Below are positions 13,529 through 22,557 of a DNA stretch of 29,680 nt, in pieces; position 1 is the first letter of the stretch, and every line of letters begins with the position of its first letter. The DNA lies in the IMG/VR virus record IMGVR_UViG_3300037042_001489, positions 1 through 29,680 of that record; one strand, written 5' to 3'. The position numbers and the translations under genes are program-made. The notes under the pieces were generated by a model. It searched no databases and was not told where the DNA came from. It saw only the letters and a program-made list of their open reading frames with translations. This DNA comes from a virus.

Positions 13529-13572
13529 CCATCTGTTTGATGCCCGAGCCACCATTGGCATTCGGGCAGGGC

Positions 13573-16500
13573 TTATGGGCGTGTGGTTTTTTCGACTTGG
13601 GCTTCTACCCGTTTGATAGCCTGCATGTAGCGTTCGGACTGCAACTGACGCTGTGTATTCAACTGGTCTATCTTGGCCTGCTTGACATCACCCGTTGCTT
13701 TTGAAGCGCGTATCGTTTCTTCCATTACACGGAATTTACCCATCATCCGTTCGTACTGCATCGCCATTGGGGCCACTGCCAGTTCTGCCCGGTGCTCCCG
13801 TAAGACCTCCTTGGCTTTATCAACTTGCCCGGTGCGCTTGTACTCGTTAAAGGAAGCCTTGACTTGCAGTGCCTCATTAGCTAGACGGTACACGACATCA
13901 GCTTCTTCGCCACCATACTTGCGCTGGAACGAGCTACCTACCACGGGCAGTTGGGATAAGTGCCGAGTAGGGTCTGTGACGTTCTGGTCTTTGGTGAACA
14001 GGCCATCAGTTGCAGCCAGTGCCGCAAGTGGAAGCTGACCAAGGTAGCCCGACACAAGGTGCTCTATCTGGATAGGTGACAGCAGCGGGAGCATTTTGCT
14101 CATGGCTTTAGCCATCTCAGTGGTGTGCGCGTTGTAGCGATCTTCAGGCAGCATTTTCTGCTGACGCGCCGACTCAATGCTGGAGCCGTTGAAGAAGTTC
14201 TTATTGGTCCACACTTCGGCCACAGGCTTGATAAGCTGTGGTGCTAACATGGATGAAGCGCCGGGTATAGCGCCCACAAACATGTCCTTCAGGGCCAAGA
14301 GTTGCTGCCTGTTATCCACAGTGCCCTTCATGGCATCAACCGTTGCCACAGCGATCGAGAAGAACCAACCTGCTTCGTAGGGGATAGGCAGTTTCAATGG
14401 CTCATCCAAGCCGGGTATGTGCACGAAGAAGTTGCTGTACCGATCCCGTGGCTTGGCATTTTTATAATACTCGTCGTCATCCATCAGCATGGCATACACG
14501 ATACCTGTGCCCATCAGCAGCATGGCATTGTTCATGAACTTCTTCTTGATCTGAAGCTGTTCGTTGTATGGCATTTGCCCCCGCGCTGCTTTGTACAGCA
14601 CGTTAAGACCCTGAATCTGCGCATTGAAGAAGGGGATCAAGCGGCTGGCGTACTGCACCATAGGAGACAGACCGCGCTTGTGGAAGTTCATTGACTCCAT
14701 GACTGCCATGTCCGCTTGCACTTCGGACAAACCATTTTTGATGGCGTTGTCGTATATCAGTGAGCGTGTTGCAGCATCGGCGTTCATGGCGGCTCTGTCC
14801 GTCATTGCAAACAACTTGTCGATGGCACCCATTGATTGGCCGCTGGCTAACTGCAAGGCAAATTTGGATAGATCGCTAGGGTCACCTGTGAAGATGCCGC
14901 TTTGAATCAAGCCCTTTTCAATCAGCTTAGCGCCTGTCTCGCTCTGCCCCATGCTAATCTTTAGAAACTCTTTGTTGGCCTTGAAGATGGCTTTGATTGG
15001 ACCGTAGTCCAAACCAGTTGTAAACGTAGCTGCAAATGGATCACGGAACAACTGACGCAGTAAGTACATGGGGCTACGAGTCACGCCTGTACGCAGCAAG
15101 TCACCCGCAATACTGCCCCACTTAAGGAATGCAGGTATTGTTAGGTGTGCACCTTCCAAGCTCTTGACGATAAGCTCCGCAGGGATACCACCCATCACCG
15201 TGTCGTTGGTCTGCACGCGCAGCCAACGGTGGCCTTTATCCGTATCGTCTTTTGGATCAGGCTCCTGCATCCAGCGAATGATGCTGGGGTCAGCGTGGCC
15301 TTGACCTTTGTGAATAGGCATCAGGTTAGTTGGCTTACCGTCTTTACTGACCGGGCCATGACCTTGACCAAACGCTTGCATGGCGTAACCGATGTTACGT
15401 GCCGCCATATTTGTCATACCTTTTTTCACCAGCAACATAGTGTTGCGTGCGATCGACTCGTTGATCGGCAAGATTTTTGTCTCACCACCTTTGAGTTCTG
15501 CAAGGTACGGTTGATGGCGTACGTCACCAATAGTGATTGTCTTCTCGCCACCAAACACAAGTTCAGCCATGCCATTGTCACGCACACGGTAGTACGGCAC
15601 GTAGTCTTCGTCCTTCAGGAAAGCAGCCGCTTCCTTCTTGGAAATAGCGCCTGTGGAGGCCAACCATTCGATCATGCCTTTGTTGTAAGCGTTGTAAGTG
15701 GTACGTGCTTTTTCAAGTGCAGCTTTTAGTTTAGGGTCAGCGTTTGCCGTACGCATAGCTGCATCCACTTCAGCTTGCGTAACGCCAAGAGCACCAATGT
15801 CCAGTTTGCTCAAACCTTTGTTGGATGCACGTTGTGCAATCATGTAGGCTGTGGCTAAGTTGGTTTTTGCAACCTCATTGCCGTAGCTGTCTGGGATGGC
15901 TGACACTGCTTCAAAGATTTCTTTGGCTGTGTTCTTGCCCGAGGAGCGAATGCCTGTGAAGCCTTTAGCGTCTGTGTACGTCTCAAGAGGGCCGCTGCTC
16001 AGTGCAGCAAGCACCAGCGGCATGCTCTGGTCAGACTTGGTAACAGCATACATCGCCTGCTCGAAATGGCGTGTGTCACCGAGGGACTTAGCGCCAGCTT
16101 CCAAAGCTTTGCGTAACCCCGCACGCATGTCAACCAACTGCATCTCGGACTCAATAGCCAGATGCGTGCCCATGCGTTCTTTAAATCCTTTTGGTGTGGC
16201 CACGATGCGCTTGGCAAACTCGGAAAAGTCGTCGTCTTGCCCGTAGGTTGCTTCCGGGGCATTAAGAATTTCTGCATCCGTTTCTATTGATTTTTTCCAG
16301 CTTTTATTTGCATTCAACGCTTGATTTACTGTCATGGCTTCTTCGGTTATTTCCAAAGCATCATTAAGCAACGAGCGTTCTTCAGGTTTAGCGAAACGAA
16401 ACAGTGAAGCAAAAGCATCAACCAGCCTAGACAGGACAGACTTGTTAGGCGTTTCTGATGGAATCTGATCTAGTAAATTTTGAAAAGCTTTATCAGAAAA

Positions 16501-19500
16501 AACTTCAGCTAAAAACTCATGCGTGTTATTAAGCCCATAAATACTTTTGGACTTAAAACCAACTAAGGCTAGTTTGTTTTTTCTAAAGTAAGCCTTTCCT
16601 TCAGGCGTTGCAAGCCATTTTTCAACCGTTTTACGCAAGTGGTCTACACGCGCATTAAAGGCTTTGTTCGTAAACAACCCGCGTGATGTTGCCGCATGGA
16701 GTAACTCATGCAATAACACCATCGTGTTATCAGGTCGTACTTTAGAATTGGGCACTAGGACATAGTTTTGTACAGGGTTATAGTGGCCCGTTACATTTTT
16801 AGCCGTAGTACCTATTACTTCCATGCCTTTCTTTGAAGTTACATACACGCGACCATGCATGTCGCTAGAGTATGCAGACTCCAAAGAATCAGCAAGGATA
16901 AGAAATAGTTTTTTACTAAGGGGGTTTTGTGCTTTTTCTGCCGCTATTCGTGCCGCTTCCGAATACGTTTTCCCGTGGTATGGACTTGACGTGTCCATTT
17001 CCGTACCAAATCTTTTATCTAACTGCCTACCTTTAGCTTCAACACCGTCAGCAATATCTTGCGCAGAAAGTTTGGGGTTTTCTTTTGACGACTTTTGCGC
17101 TGTAGCAACAGTTACTTCTGCTTCAGGGGCGGTAGTTGTTTCAAACCCTTCTTCAGCCAAAACACCCATCTTCTCCTCGTTGCCTTTGGCTGCAGCAAGT
17201 AATCTATTAAGCCCCTGTAGCTCAACTTTACGTTCTTCAAGAAGGCGCACGCTTTGCTCGTTTTTGTTTCCTGATTGGGCAGAAAACGCCATCTTATTTT
17301 CAAGTTCAGCGATAGTACGCTCCAGACCCCGGCGCATGGTCTGGGCTGCTACGAACAGATCGAAGTCTTGCCGCCTGTCCAGCATCTTAAGATCGGCTGC
17401 GGTCAGAGGTGTACTGTTGGCAATCTTTTCTGCCGCAGCTTCGTTGCCCTCTGCAATAGCCTGCTTGGGTGTGGGGGGCTTAGCTATACCGCTTTGGGTA
17501 GGTCTGTTTCTGCCGCTAAAAAAGCGACTTTGGGTGCTCTCTTTACCGGGCACACCTGTGCGTATGTTGCTTGCAACAACCACTTTATTAACTAGGGGGC
17601 CAATTTTACGTTTAGGCATGCGCTTAGTTAGCAGCATGTCGTACTGCTTCTGCGCTTCAGCAATATTAAATTTGGACTCCGTTGGGTCGTTAATAACTTC
17701 CAACAGTGCTTCCATTTGCGGAGTGACTACGCCTGTAGTCCGCATATCCGTTTGTGCTGCTAAGTACCGTTTGGAACGTCCTTCTTTTTGGGCAAAAGTA
17801 CTTGCCTGCATGGCTTCTATTTGAGCTTGTAAAGCGTCTGCTCTTTTTAACTCTCCCTCACCACGCGCTTTATTCATGGCTTCAGTGGCGCGGTCGATCC
17901 TGTCTGCCAACTGCGATGAGGTGGTTTCAATAGGGGTACGTTCCGCACGGTTTTTAAAACTGCGGACTACTTGTTCCGTTTGCTTGGCCAATCTTTTGGC
18001 TTTGGCTAGTTCTGCTTTACGCGACTTGGTTGGATTATCTGCAACAAGCGCTTCGTGGTGAGGTATTGTGATTTGCTTTAGTTTGGCAAGCGTTTCTTCG
18101 GCTTCTAGTCGTATAGCCCCACTACCCTCGGTGCTGGCATTTAAGAACTTCTCAGCAAGGTTAAGCGCCTTAAGGTCACGCTTTGCGCTGTCCCTAGTTG
18201 TTTTAGTTTCTTTTTCATCAGCAGCTTTGGCTTCTAGCGCTGCTCTACGGGGGCCGACACTATCCAGTGTACTCACGGCTTTTCGGTACGATTTGAACGT
18301 AACAGATTCGCCGGGAAACTCTGTAGCAAGACGCTCAGCGCGTTCGTTCTCGTCTTTTCGTTTTGCACGATCCGCTTCTTCGCGGTCACGCTGTGTTTCT
18401 TCGGGGGCTACTTGAGTGCGGCGTTTTGTTTGTTTAAGTAAGCCTTCTTTTGCAGCTTTGATTCTTCCTTCGGTTACTTTTTTCAAGCGCTCTGCACGAC
18501 CCGCCTTTTGTTCCATCGCCAGTTTTGCTGCGCTTTGCTCCGTTTTGATTTCTTCCAGAACACCTGTATCAACACGACCTGCTTTAACAGCCGCAGTAAT
18601 GCCTTCTTTAGCTTCTTCAATCCCTGCAATGGCTTCCTTAGTGCCCTTACGTTTTTGCTGATTAGAAGCAACACGGTTGAGTGTTTTCTTTGCAGCATCA
18701 AAATCAGCATTAAGTTCAGTAACGGTGGCTAGTTCATTCGCAAGCTTGGCTTGGAAGAACCTGTCTTTCTTAAGGAAGTTGTTAAGCGCCTCGGGTAACT
18801 TACCACGCAGTTCTTCTAGTTTGGCAGATGCTGCAACCACTTCTTTCTGCGCGGAACGCATGCCATCCCAATCGGCTTTACTGACATCGTTGCCCATAGC
18901 ATCCGACAGTTTTTGTTTAGCAGCAATGACGTTAGCTATTGCTTCTTGCACGCCCTGTTGGTAACCCTGAAACTTTTCGGTGTTCTGTGAAATGGTTTCG
19001 CTAATGTCTTTTGAATACTCAACGGCTTCTTTAAGTTTGAGTTGCGCTGACATGTACTCCATTTGCAGGGGGGCCAGTTCCTCGTCAAGTTTACTCTTTG
19101 CAATATTGAATCTAACAATTGCGTCTGTGTGGGCACGTTCGGCCGCAAGTTGCCGCGCTTGTATTTCGGCTGTCACTTCTTGCGTGAAACTTTCGCTTTC
19201 TACTCGTGCCGCATTGTGCTTAGCCACAATGGTTTCTACAGCTTGGGCCAGTGCATCGGCGCGTCTCTGCAGGGGTTGCAGTCGCTTAATTAAATTCGAC
19301 AGTGTAGGTGCTACAGGCCCAATAGATGAGCGCAACTCGTGTAGCGCGTCACCCGCAAGATAGGCATCAAACTCAGCGCTTGTATTGAACGACTTGCCTT
19401 TAAGCTCTTCGTCTTCAAACATATCCTCTTGCACGGCACGTTTGATTTCGCCTGTGCTAGTGGTTTCTGTTTCTGATCGTTTGCCCTGCTCTGATAGTTT

Positions 19501-22494
19501 TTCTACCACCGCTAGGCGTTCTTTCAGCGTATTAGTGAGGTCTGTGGTATCTACGCCCGTGCGTGTACCGTGCAGCCATGAGATGACATCTTGTGCGTCC
19601 CCGTGATCTGCCATCAAAGCCCGTTTATTGGCTTGAATCTTTTGTACAATTGCTTCATTCTCTGGCGACAGTTTCTCAGGAAGCTCTTGGATAAGCCTGT
19701 CTGCATTTGCTTTGTATATACCAAATGGTGTTTTGTGCGGGGGCAAATCAATCGCATCTTCCCGCAGCATGTCCAAACCTTCTTTGACCGCATGCGCGGC
19801 GGCGAAGGGGCTACCAAATGTCTGTTTACCCGGAGCACGGCTTTCAATAGTGTAGCCCGGTTGCCCTGTTCTGGTGAACTCACCCGTATCTTTTTGTGCA
19901 GGGTACGTGTAGGACTTCGTACGCCCCGTACCATCTTGATCCCCTCTATTTCCCGCCACCTCTACCAAACTGCGTGTGTCCCCAAAACGGGTTATTAAAT
20001 CTCGCAGTTGTGTTTCTGCATCACGCCGAACCTGACGCTCTTGGCTGTCGTCCATAGGGTCGGCCTGAAGCTGCCGTAGTTTATTTACACGGTCTATCTG
20101 GGTCTGCTTAGCAGTGCCTGTTGCTTGTGATGTGCGTAATGTTTCTTCTGCTGCCCGGAGTCTGCCCATCATGAGTCCGTATCGAACCGCATTGATGTCA
20201 TTGATTAAATTATCAACAACTTGACTGCGTGCGGAGTCCAATTCAGACTGCTTGGCTTTACCCATATTAAAGCGGTTGAGGATGCTGACCATCTCACCAT
20301 AAGCTTTGGCACGCGCATCGCTGGCGTGCTGCTGCCCTTTAATATAATCAGGTTGCTCCATGCCCGAGTACTCTTCCAGCACCCTATTAGGTGCGGGGGC
20401 TTCTGCTGCTTTCTGCTTAGCAATAGTGTTAATTTCAGTTTGTGTTTTACCCTGCGCTATGAGGGCGCGTACTTCATCTTGGGTAAGACCGTAGCTCTTC
20501 TCTTTAAGGGAGCGCAGCCCATCGACCGCTTCTGCTTCGGCTTTCTTGTTTCCCGTAGCCTTGGCTATGTCCCGGTCTGCAATAAGCTCTGTACGCGACT
20601 TAGACCTAGCTGCATTAGTGGCCCTAGTGTTAGTCGTGTTGAACAGTTCACCCTGACCCATTGCACGTCTGCGTTTATCAAACTCCTCGGCAAGTTGCGC
20701 AAGTTCTGTTTCAGAAAACCCTTGATTCCGCAGCTTATCCAGTGTGTCCAAATCTTCTAAATACGAGGACACGTTGGGGTGGTCCCCTGTTGGGAGCGCA
20801 GGCCCCCCTTGTTGGGCAGCAATATCCGTTTGCCGTTGTGCTAGCTCTCCAACCGCAGGGGCTTGGCCTGCCATATACGCGTCATACTCTGCGCGAAGGT
20901 CTTCTAGTTTCTGGGCTTGTTTACCCATTAACTCCATATCGCCTTGACTCTGCGCTTTCATCATGGCCGTATCAATGCGCTTCATCCGGTCGTTGAACGA
21001 CTTTTCTGTTGGTTCTGCTACTTTGGGCGGCAGTGCGTCCAAAGCTTCTTGCGCTGCGCTTAGCTGGGTTTTAAGTGCTACTTCGCTTTTACCTGCGGCA
21101 ATAAGCTGCTGCGTGTCGGTAATACCTTGGTGGGCCGTACGAAGGTCATCAAGCTGCCTATTCAGAAACTCCATGTGCTGCTGAAGATCATCAGCCGAAG
21201 CCGTAGCTGTAGGCTCCGTAGTAGGCGCAGCAGGGACTTCAGCAGCAGGCGCAACCCCGGGGGGCTTAGCTGTTTGAATAAGGTTGTACTCTTGAATGAT
21301 GCGGCTTGTCTCATCAGCAGAGGTGAAGTCTTTGAATGCTTGCTTGGCTTCTGCCTGCCGTGCTTTACCCGCCAGATCATTGTCAGCTACTTTGGCCGTA
21401 GCTGCGGCTTTCAGCACGTCATACTGTTGTCTAAGCGCCGCATACTGCGCTTCAACTTGGGTAGCATACTCCGGGTCCAGCTTGGCTTCTTCAGCCTGCA
21501 CCCCTGCCGCAGCTTGCGCCTGTTGGGCTTCTGCGCGTGTAACATCTTGACGACCCTGCTCTTCTTTATTGAACCGGGTCTGCTCTGCACCGCGCTCAGA
21601 ATAGCGCCCGACAGGGGCCAAGATGCCACCAAGGGCGGCACCACCAATGAAGTTCTCAAAGTACTCTGCACGCGCTGCGGGGTTATCAATGTCCAGCCCT
21701 GCCTGCATACGCTCAAACACCGCCTGACCCGCTTCGGTCAAACCTTCTCTACCCATCGTCTTCCCGGTGGCAAGCAGATAGTCAGCGGCAGTCTTTTTGA
21801 TGCCTTCTTTGGCCAAGTCCTGCGCTGCTTTTTGAGACAGGTTGACACCTGCCTTCTCAAACATTTTCCCGATACCGGGCATCATGCGCAAACTAGCCAC
21901 ATCCAACAAAGCTTGTGGGATAGATGCTAGGGCGGCATTGGTCAGGTCAGTTTCGCCAAGGCTCTTCTCTGCCATCCCTTCGCCCGGTTTCATTTGGCGG
22001 GTAAGTCCAGCACCTGTGAACTGCGTTGCTGAAGCCAATCCAGAGGCACCAAGACCTGCAGCAGTGGCAAGACCAGCACCAGCGCCCAGAGCGCCAGCGG
22101 CAGGAGCAGCGGCAAAAGCCAGTGCAGGAGCCACCATGTATGGCAGGGAGCCGCCAGCCAACTCACCGATCTTGGTAAGTGGTGCTTCGGTCCAACCTTT
22201 TTCGGTTGGCTTGTACGTTTCCTTCTGGTATTTTTCCTGCTCCGCGATGTACTTCTCCGCTTCGGGAAGTCCCATCAAACCTGTGCGGCCTGCAAGTGCG
22301 GCGATGTCGCCTTTAAGACCTGAGTAGCCCGACTTGAGCGCAGCCGTGAACCCCTCTTGAGGTTGTGCCGTAGGCTCCTTGGAGGCAAACGCTTCGGGGT
22401 ATTTTTGCATGGCTGCTTGCCACGCTTCTTGAGGGCTTTTCCCCTCCTCAACAGGATAGAACGTGCCGTCTGGGAGGGGAAGGTAATTAGCCAT
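13573..22494 (-). CDS. Giant polyvalent virion protein with zincin motif and LPD38-like region
   Basis: A 2973-residue protein. Residues 1-40 form a small N-terminal module (LPDGTFYPVEEGKSPQEAW). Residues 113-163 are an Ala/Gly-rich, potentially membrane-active segment. About 320-1850 is largely charged coiled coil. An HExxH zincin motif lies at 1929-1933 (HELLHAAT) with a likely third ligand at E1993 or E1997 (HEFLAEVF). From about 2290 (DEDYVPYYRV) to 2850 the sequence (including LLRQLFRDPFAATF and RLIPFFNAQIQGLN) resembles LPD38, a domain of large polyvalent phage proteins. It has no RNA polymerase motif that I see. It is probably an ejected inner-virion protein. The ribosome binding site is weak. 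It is the last gene of the leftward operon and ends 45 bases from the terminator stem. Confidence 0.85.
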   Translation of the reverse strand: MANYLPLPDGTFYPVEEGKSPQEAWQAAMQKYPEAFASKEPTAQPQEGFTAALKSGYSGLKGDIAALAGRTGLMGLPEAEKYIAEQEKYQKETYKPTEKGWTEAPLTKIGELAGGSLPYMVAPALAFAAAPAAGALGAGAGLATAAGLGASGLASATQFTGAGLTRQMKPGEGMAEKSLGETDLTNAALASIPQALLDVASLRMMPGIGKMFEKAGVNLSQKAAQDLAKEGIKKTAADYLLATGKTMGREGLTEAGQAVFERMQAGLDIDNPAARAEYFENFIGGAALGGILAPVGRYSERGAEQTRFNKEEQGRQDVTRAEAQQAQAAAGVQAEEAKLDPEYATQVEAQYAALRQQYDVLKAAATAKVADNDLAGKARQAEAKQAFKDFTSADETSRIIQEYNLIQTAKPPGVAPAAEVPAAPTTEPTATASADDLQQHMEFLNRQLDDLRTAHQGITDTQQLIAAGKSEVALKTQLSAAQEALDALPPKVAEPTEKSFNDRMKRIDTAMMKAQSQGDMELMGKQAQKLEDLRAEYDAYMAGQAPAVGELAQRQTDIAAQQGGPALPTGDHPNVSSYLEDLDTLDKLRNQGFSETELAQLAEEFDKRRRAMGQGELFNTTNTRATNAARSKSRTELIADRDIAKATGNKKAEAEAVDGLRSLKEKSYGLTQDEVRALIAQGKTQTEINTIAKQKAAEAPAPNRVLEEYSGMEQPDYIKGQQHASDARAKAYGEMVSILNRFNMGKAKQSELDSARSQVVDNLINDINAVRYGLMMGRLRAAEETLRTSQATGTAKQTQIDRVNKLRQLQADPMDDSQERQVRRDAETQLRDLITRFGDTRSLVEVAGNRGDQDGTGRTKSYTYPAQKDTGEFTRTGQPGYTIESRAPGKQTFGSPFAAAHAVKEGLDMLREDAIDLPPHKTPFGIYKANADRLIQELPEKLSPENEAIVQKIQANKRALMADHGDAQDVISWLHGTRTGVDTTDLTNTLKERLAVVEKLSEQGKRSETETTSTGEIKRAVQEDMFEDEELKGKSFNTSAEFDAYLAGDALHELRSSIGPVAPTLSNLIKRLQPLQRRADALAQAVETIVAKHNAARVESESFTQEVTAEIQARQLAAERAHTDAIVRFNIAKSKLDEELAPLQMEYMSAQLKLKEAVEYSKDISETISQNTEKFQGYQQGVQEAIANVIAAKQKLSDAMGNDVSKADWDGMRSAQKEVVAASAKLEELRGKLPEALNNFLKKDRFFQAKLANELATVTELNADFDAAKKTLNRVASNQQKRKGTKEAIAGIEEAKEGITAAVKAGRVDTGVLEEIKTEQSAAKLAMEQKAGRAERLKKVTEGRIKAAKEGLLKQTKRRTQVAPEETQRDREEADRAKRKDENERAERLATEFPGESVTFKSYRKAVSTLDSVGPRRAALEAKAADEKETKTTRDSAKRDLKALNLAEKFLNASTEGSGAIRLEAEETLAKLKQITIPHHEALVADNPTKSRKAELAKAKRLAKQTEQVVRSFKNRAERTPIETTSSQLADRIDRATEAMNKARGEGELKRADALQAQIEAMQASTFAQKEGRSKRYLAAQTDMRTTGVVTPQMEALLEVINDPTESKFNIAEAQKQYDMLLTKRMPKRKIGPLVNKVVVASNIRTGVPGKESTQSRFFSGRNRPTQSGIAKPPTPKQAIAEGNEAAAEKIANSTPLTAADLKMLDRRQDFDLFVAAQTMRRGLERTIAELENKMAFSAQSGNKNEQSVRLLEERKVELQGLNRLLAAAKGNEEKMGVLAEEGFETTTAPEAEVTVATAQKSSKENPKLSAQDIADGVEAKGRQLDKRFGTEMDTSSPYHGKTYSEAARIAAEKAQNPLSKKLFLILADSLESAYSSDMHGRVYVTSKKGMEVIGTTAKNVTGHYNPVQNYVLVPNSKVRPDNTMVLLHELLHAATSRGLFTNKAFNARVDHLRKTVEKWLATPEGKAYFRKNKLALVGFKSKSIYGLNNTHEFLAEVFSDKAFQNLLDQIPSETPNKSVLSRLVDAFASLFRFAKPEERSLLNDALEITEEAMTVNQALNANKSWKKSIETDAEILNAPEATYGQDDDFSEFAKRIVATPKGFKERMGTHLAIESEMQLVDMRAGLRKALEAGAKSLGDTRHFEQAMYAVTKSDQSMPLVLAALSSGPLETYTDAKGFTGIRSSGKNTAKEIFEAVSAIPDSYGNEVAKTNLATAYMIAQRASNKGLSKLDIGALGVTQAEVDAAMRTANADPKLKAALEKARTTYNAYNKGMIEWLASTGAISKKEAAAFLKDEDYVPYYRVRDNGMAELVFGGEKTITIGDVRHQPYLAELKGGETKILPINESIARNTMLLVKKGMTNMAARNIGYAMQAFGQGHGPVSKDGKPTNLMPIHKGQGHADPSIIRWMQEPDPKDDTDKGHRWLRVQTNDTVMGGIPAELIVKSLEGAHLTIPAFLKWGSIAGDLLRTGVTRSPMYLLRQLFRDPFAATFTTGLDYGPIKAIFKANKEFLKISMGQSETGAKLIEKGLIQSGIFTGDPSDLSKFALQLASGQSMGAIDKLFAMTDRAAMNADAATRSLIYDNAIKNGLSEVQADMAVMESMNFHKRGLSPMVQYASRLIPFFNAQIQGLNVLYKAARGQMPYNEQLQIKKKFMNNAMLLMGTGIVYAMLMDDDEYYKNAKPRDRYSNFFVHIPGLDEPLKLPIPYEAGWFFSIAVATVDAMKGTVDNRQQLLALKDMFVGAIPGASSMLAPQLIKPVAEVWTNKNFFNGSSIESARQQKMLPEDRYNAHTTEMAKAMSKMLPLLSPIQIEHLVSGYLGQLPLAALAATDGLFTKDQNVTDPTRHLSQLPVVGSSFQRKYGGEEADVVYRLANEALQVKASFNEYKRTGQVDKAKEVLREHRAELAVAPMAMQYERMMGKFRVMEETIRASKATGDVKQAKIDQLNTQRQLQSERYMQAIKRVEAQVEKTTRP
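13639..13746 (-). repeat. Internal protein repeat copy 2 (giant protein residues 2917-2952)
   Basis: Residues 2917-2952 (MMGKFRVMEETIRASKATGD and on to RQLQ) match residues 775-810 at 21 of 36 positions without gaps. The unit is a charged helix-loop-helix. It sits near the extreme C-terminus of the giant protein. Confidence 0.7.
20065..20172 (-). repeat. Internal protein repeat copy 1 (giant protein residues 775-810)
   Basis: Residues 775-810 (MMGRLRAAEETLRTSQATGT and on to RQLQ) match residues 2917-2952 at 21 of 36 positions, more than 2100 residues away. The copies have diverged at DNA level, so this is an old duplication or repeated use of one short helical module. Confidence 0.7.
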
Positions 22495-22514
22495 TTTGTC
22501 TTTACAGTGTTTAA

Positions 22515-22531
22515 CCGGGGGCGCATCCCGG
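22515..22531 (-). other. Short hairpin in the gap before the giant gene
   Basis: CCGGG (22515-22519) pairs with CCCGG (22527-22531) across a 7-base loop. It lies in the 63-base gap between the 689-residue gene and the giant gene, 20 bases upstream of the giant start. No U-tract follows it in the leftward direction, so it is more likely to limit read-through, protect RNA or tune initiation than to terminate. Confidence 0.35.
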
Positions 22532-22557
22532 AACTTTAGCGCCTGTGTGACTATACC

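Noticed and set aside
16823-17824. A 333-codon open frame on the plus strand opposite the giant virion gene
   Set aside because: It is antisense to the coiled-coil region, whose Ala/Lys/Glu codon pattern gives long Ser/Ala/Leu-rich antisense frames. There is no recognisable domain or ribosome binding site.
13573-22494. Possible virion RNA polymerase like that of N4, because of the giant size
   Set aside because: I see no T7-like RNA polymerase motifs along the protein; the recognisable parts are coiled coil, a zincin motif and an LPD38-like region.
22515-22531. Intrinsic terminator between the 689-residue gene and the giant gene
   Set aside because: The stem is only 5 bp and is followed by AACACTG and not by a U-tract in the leftward direction.
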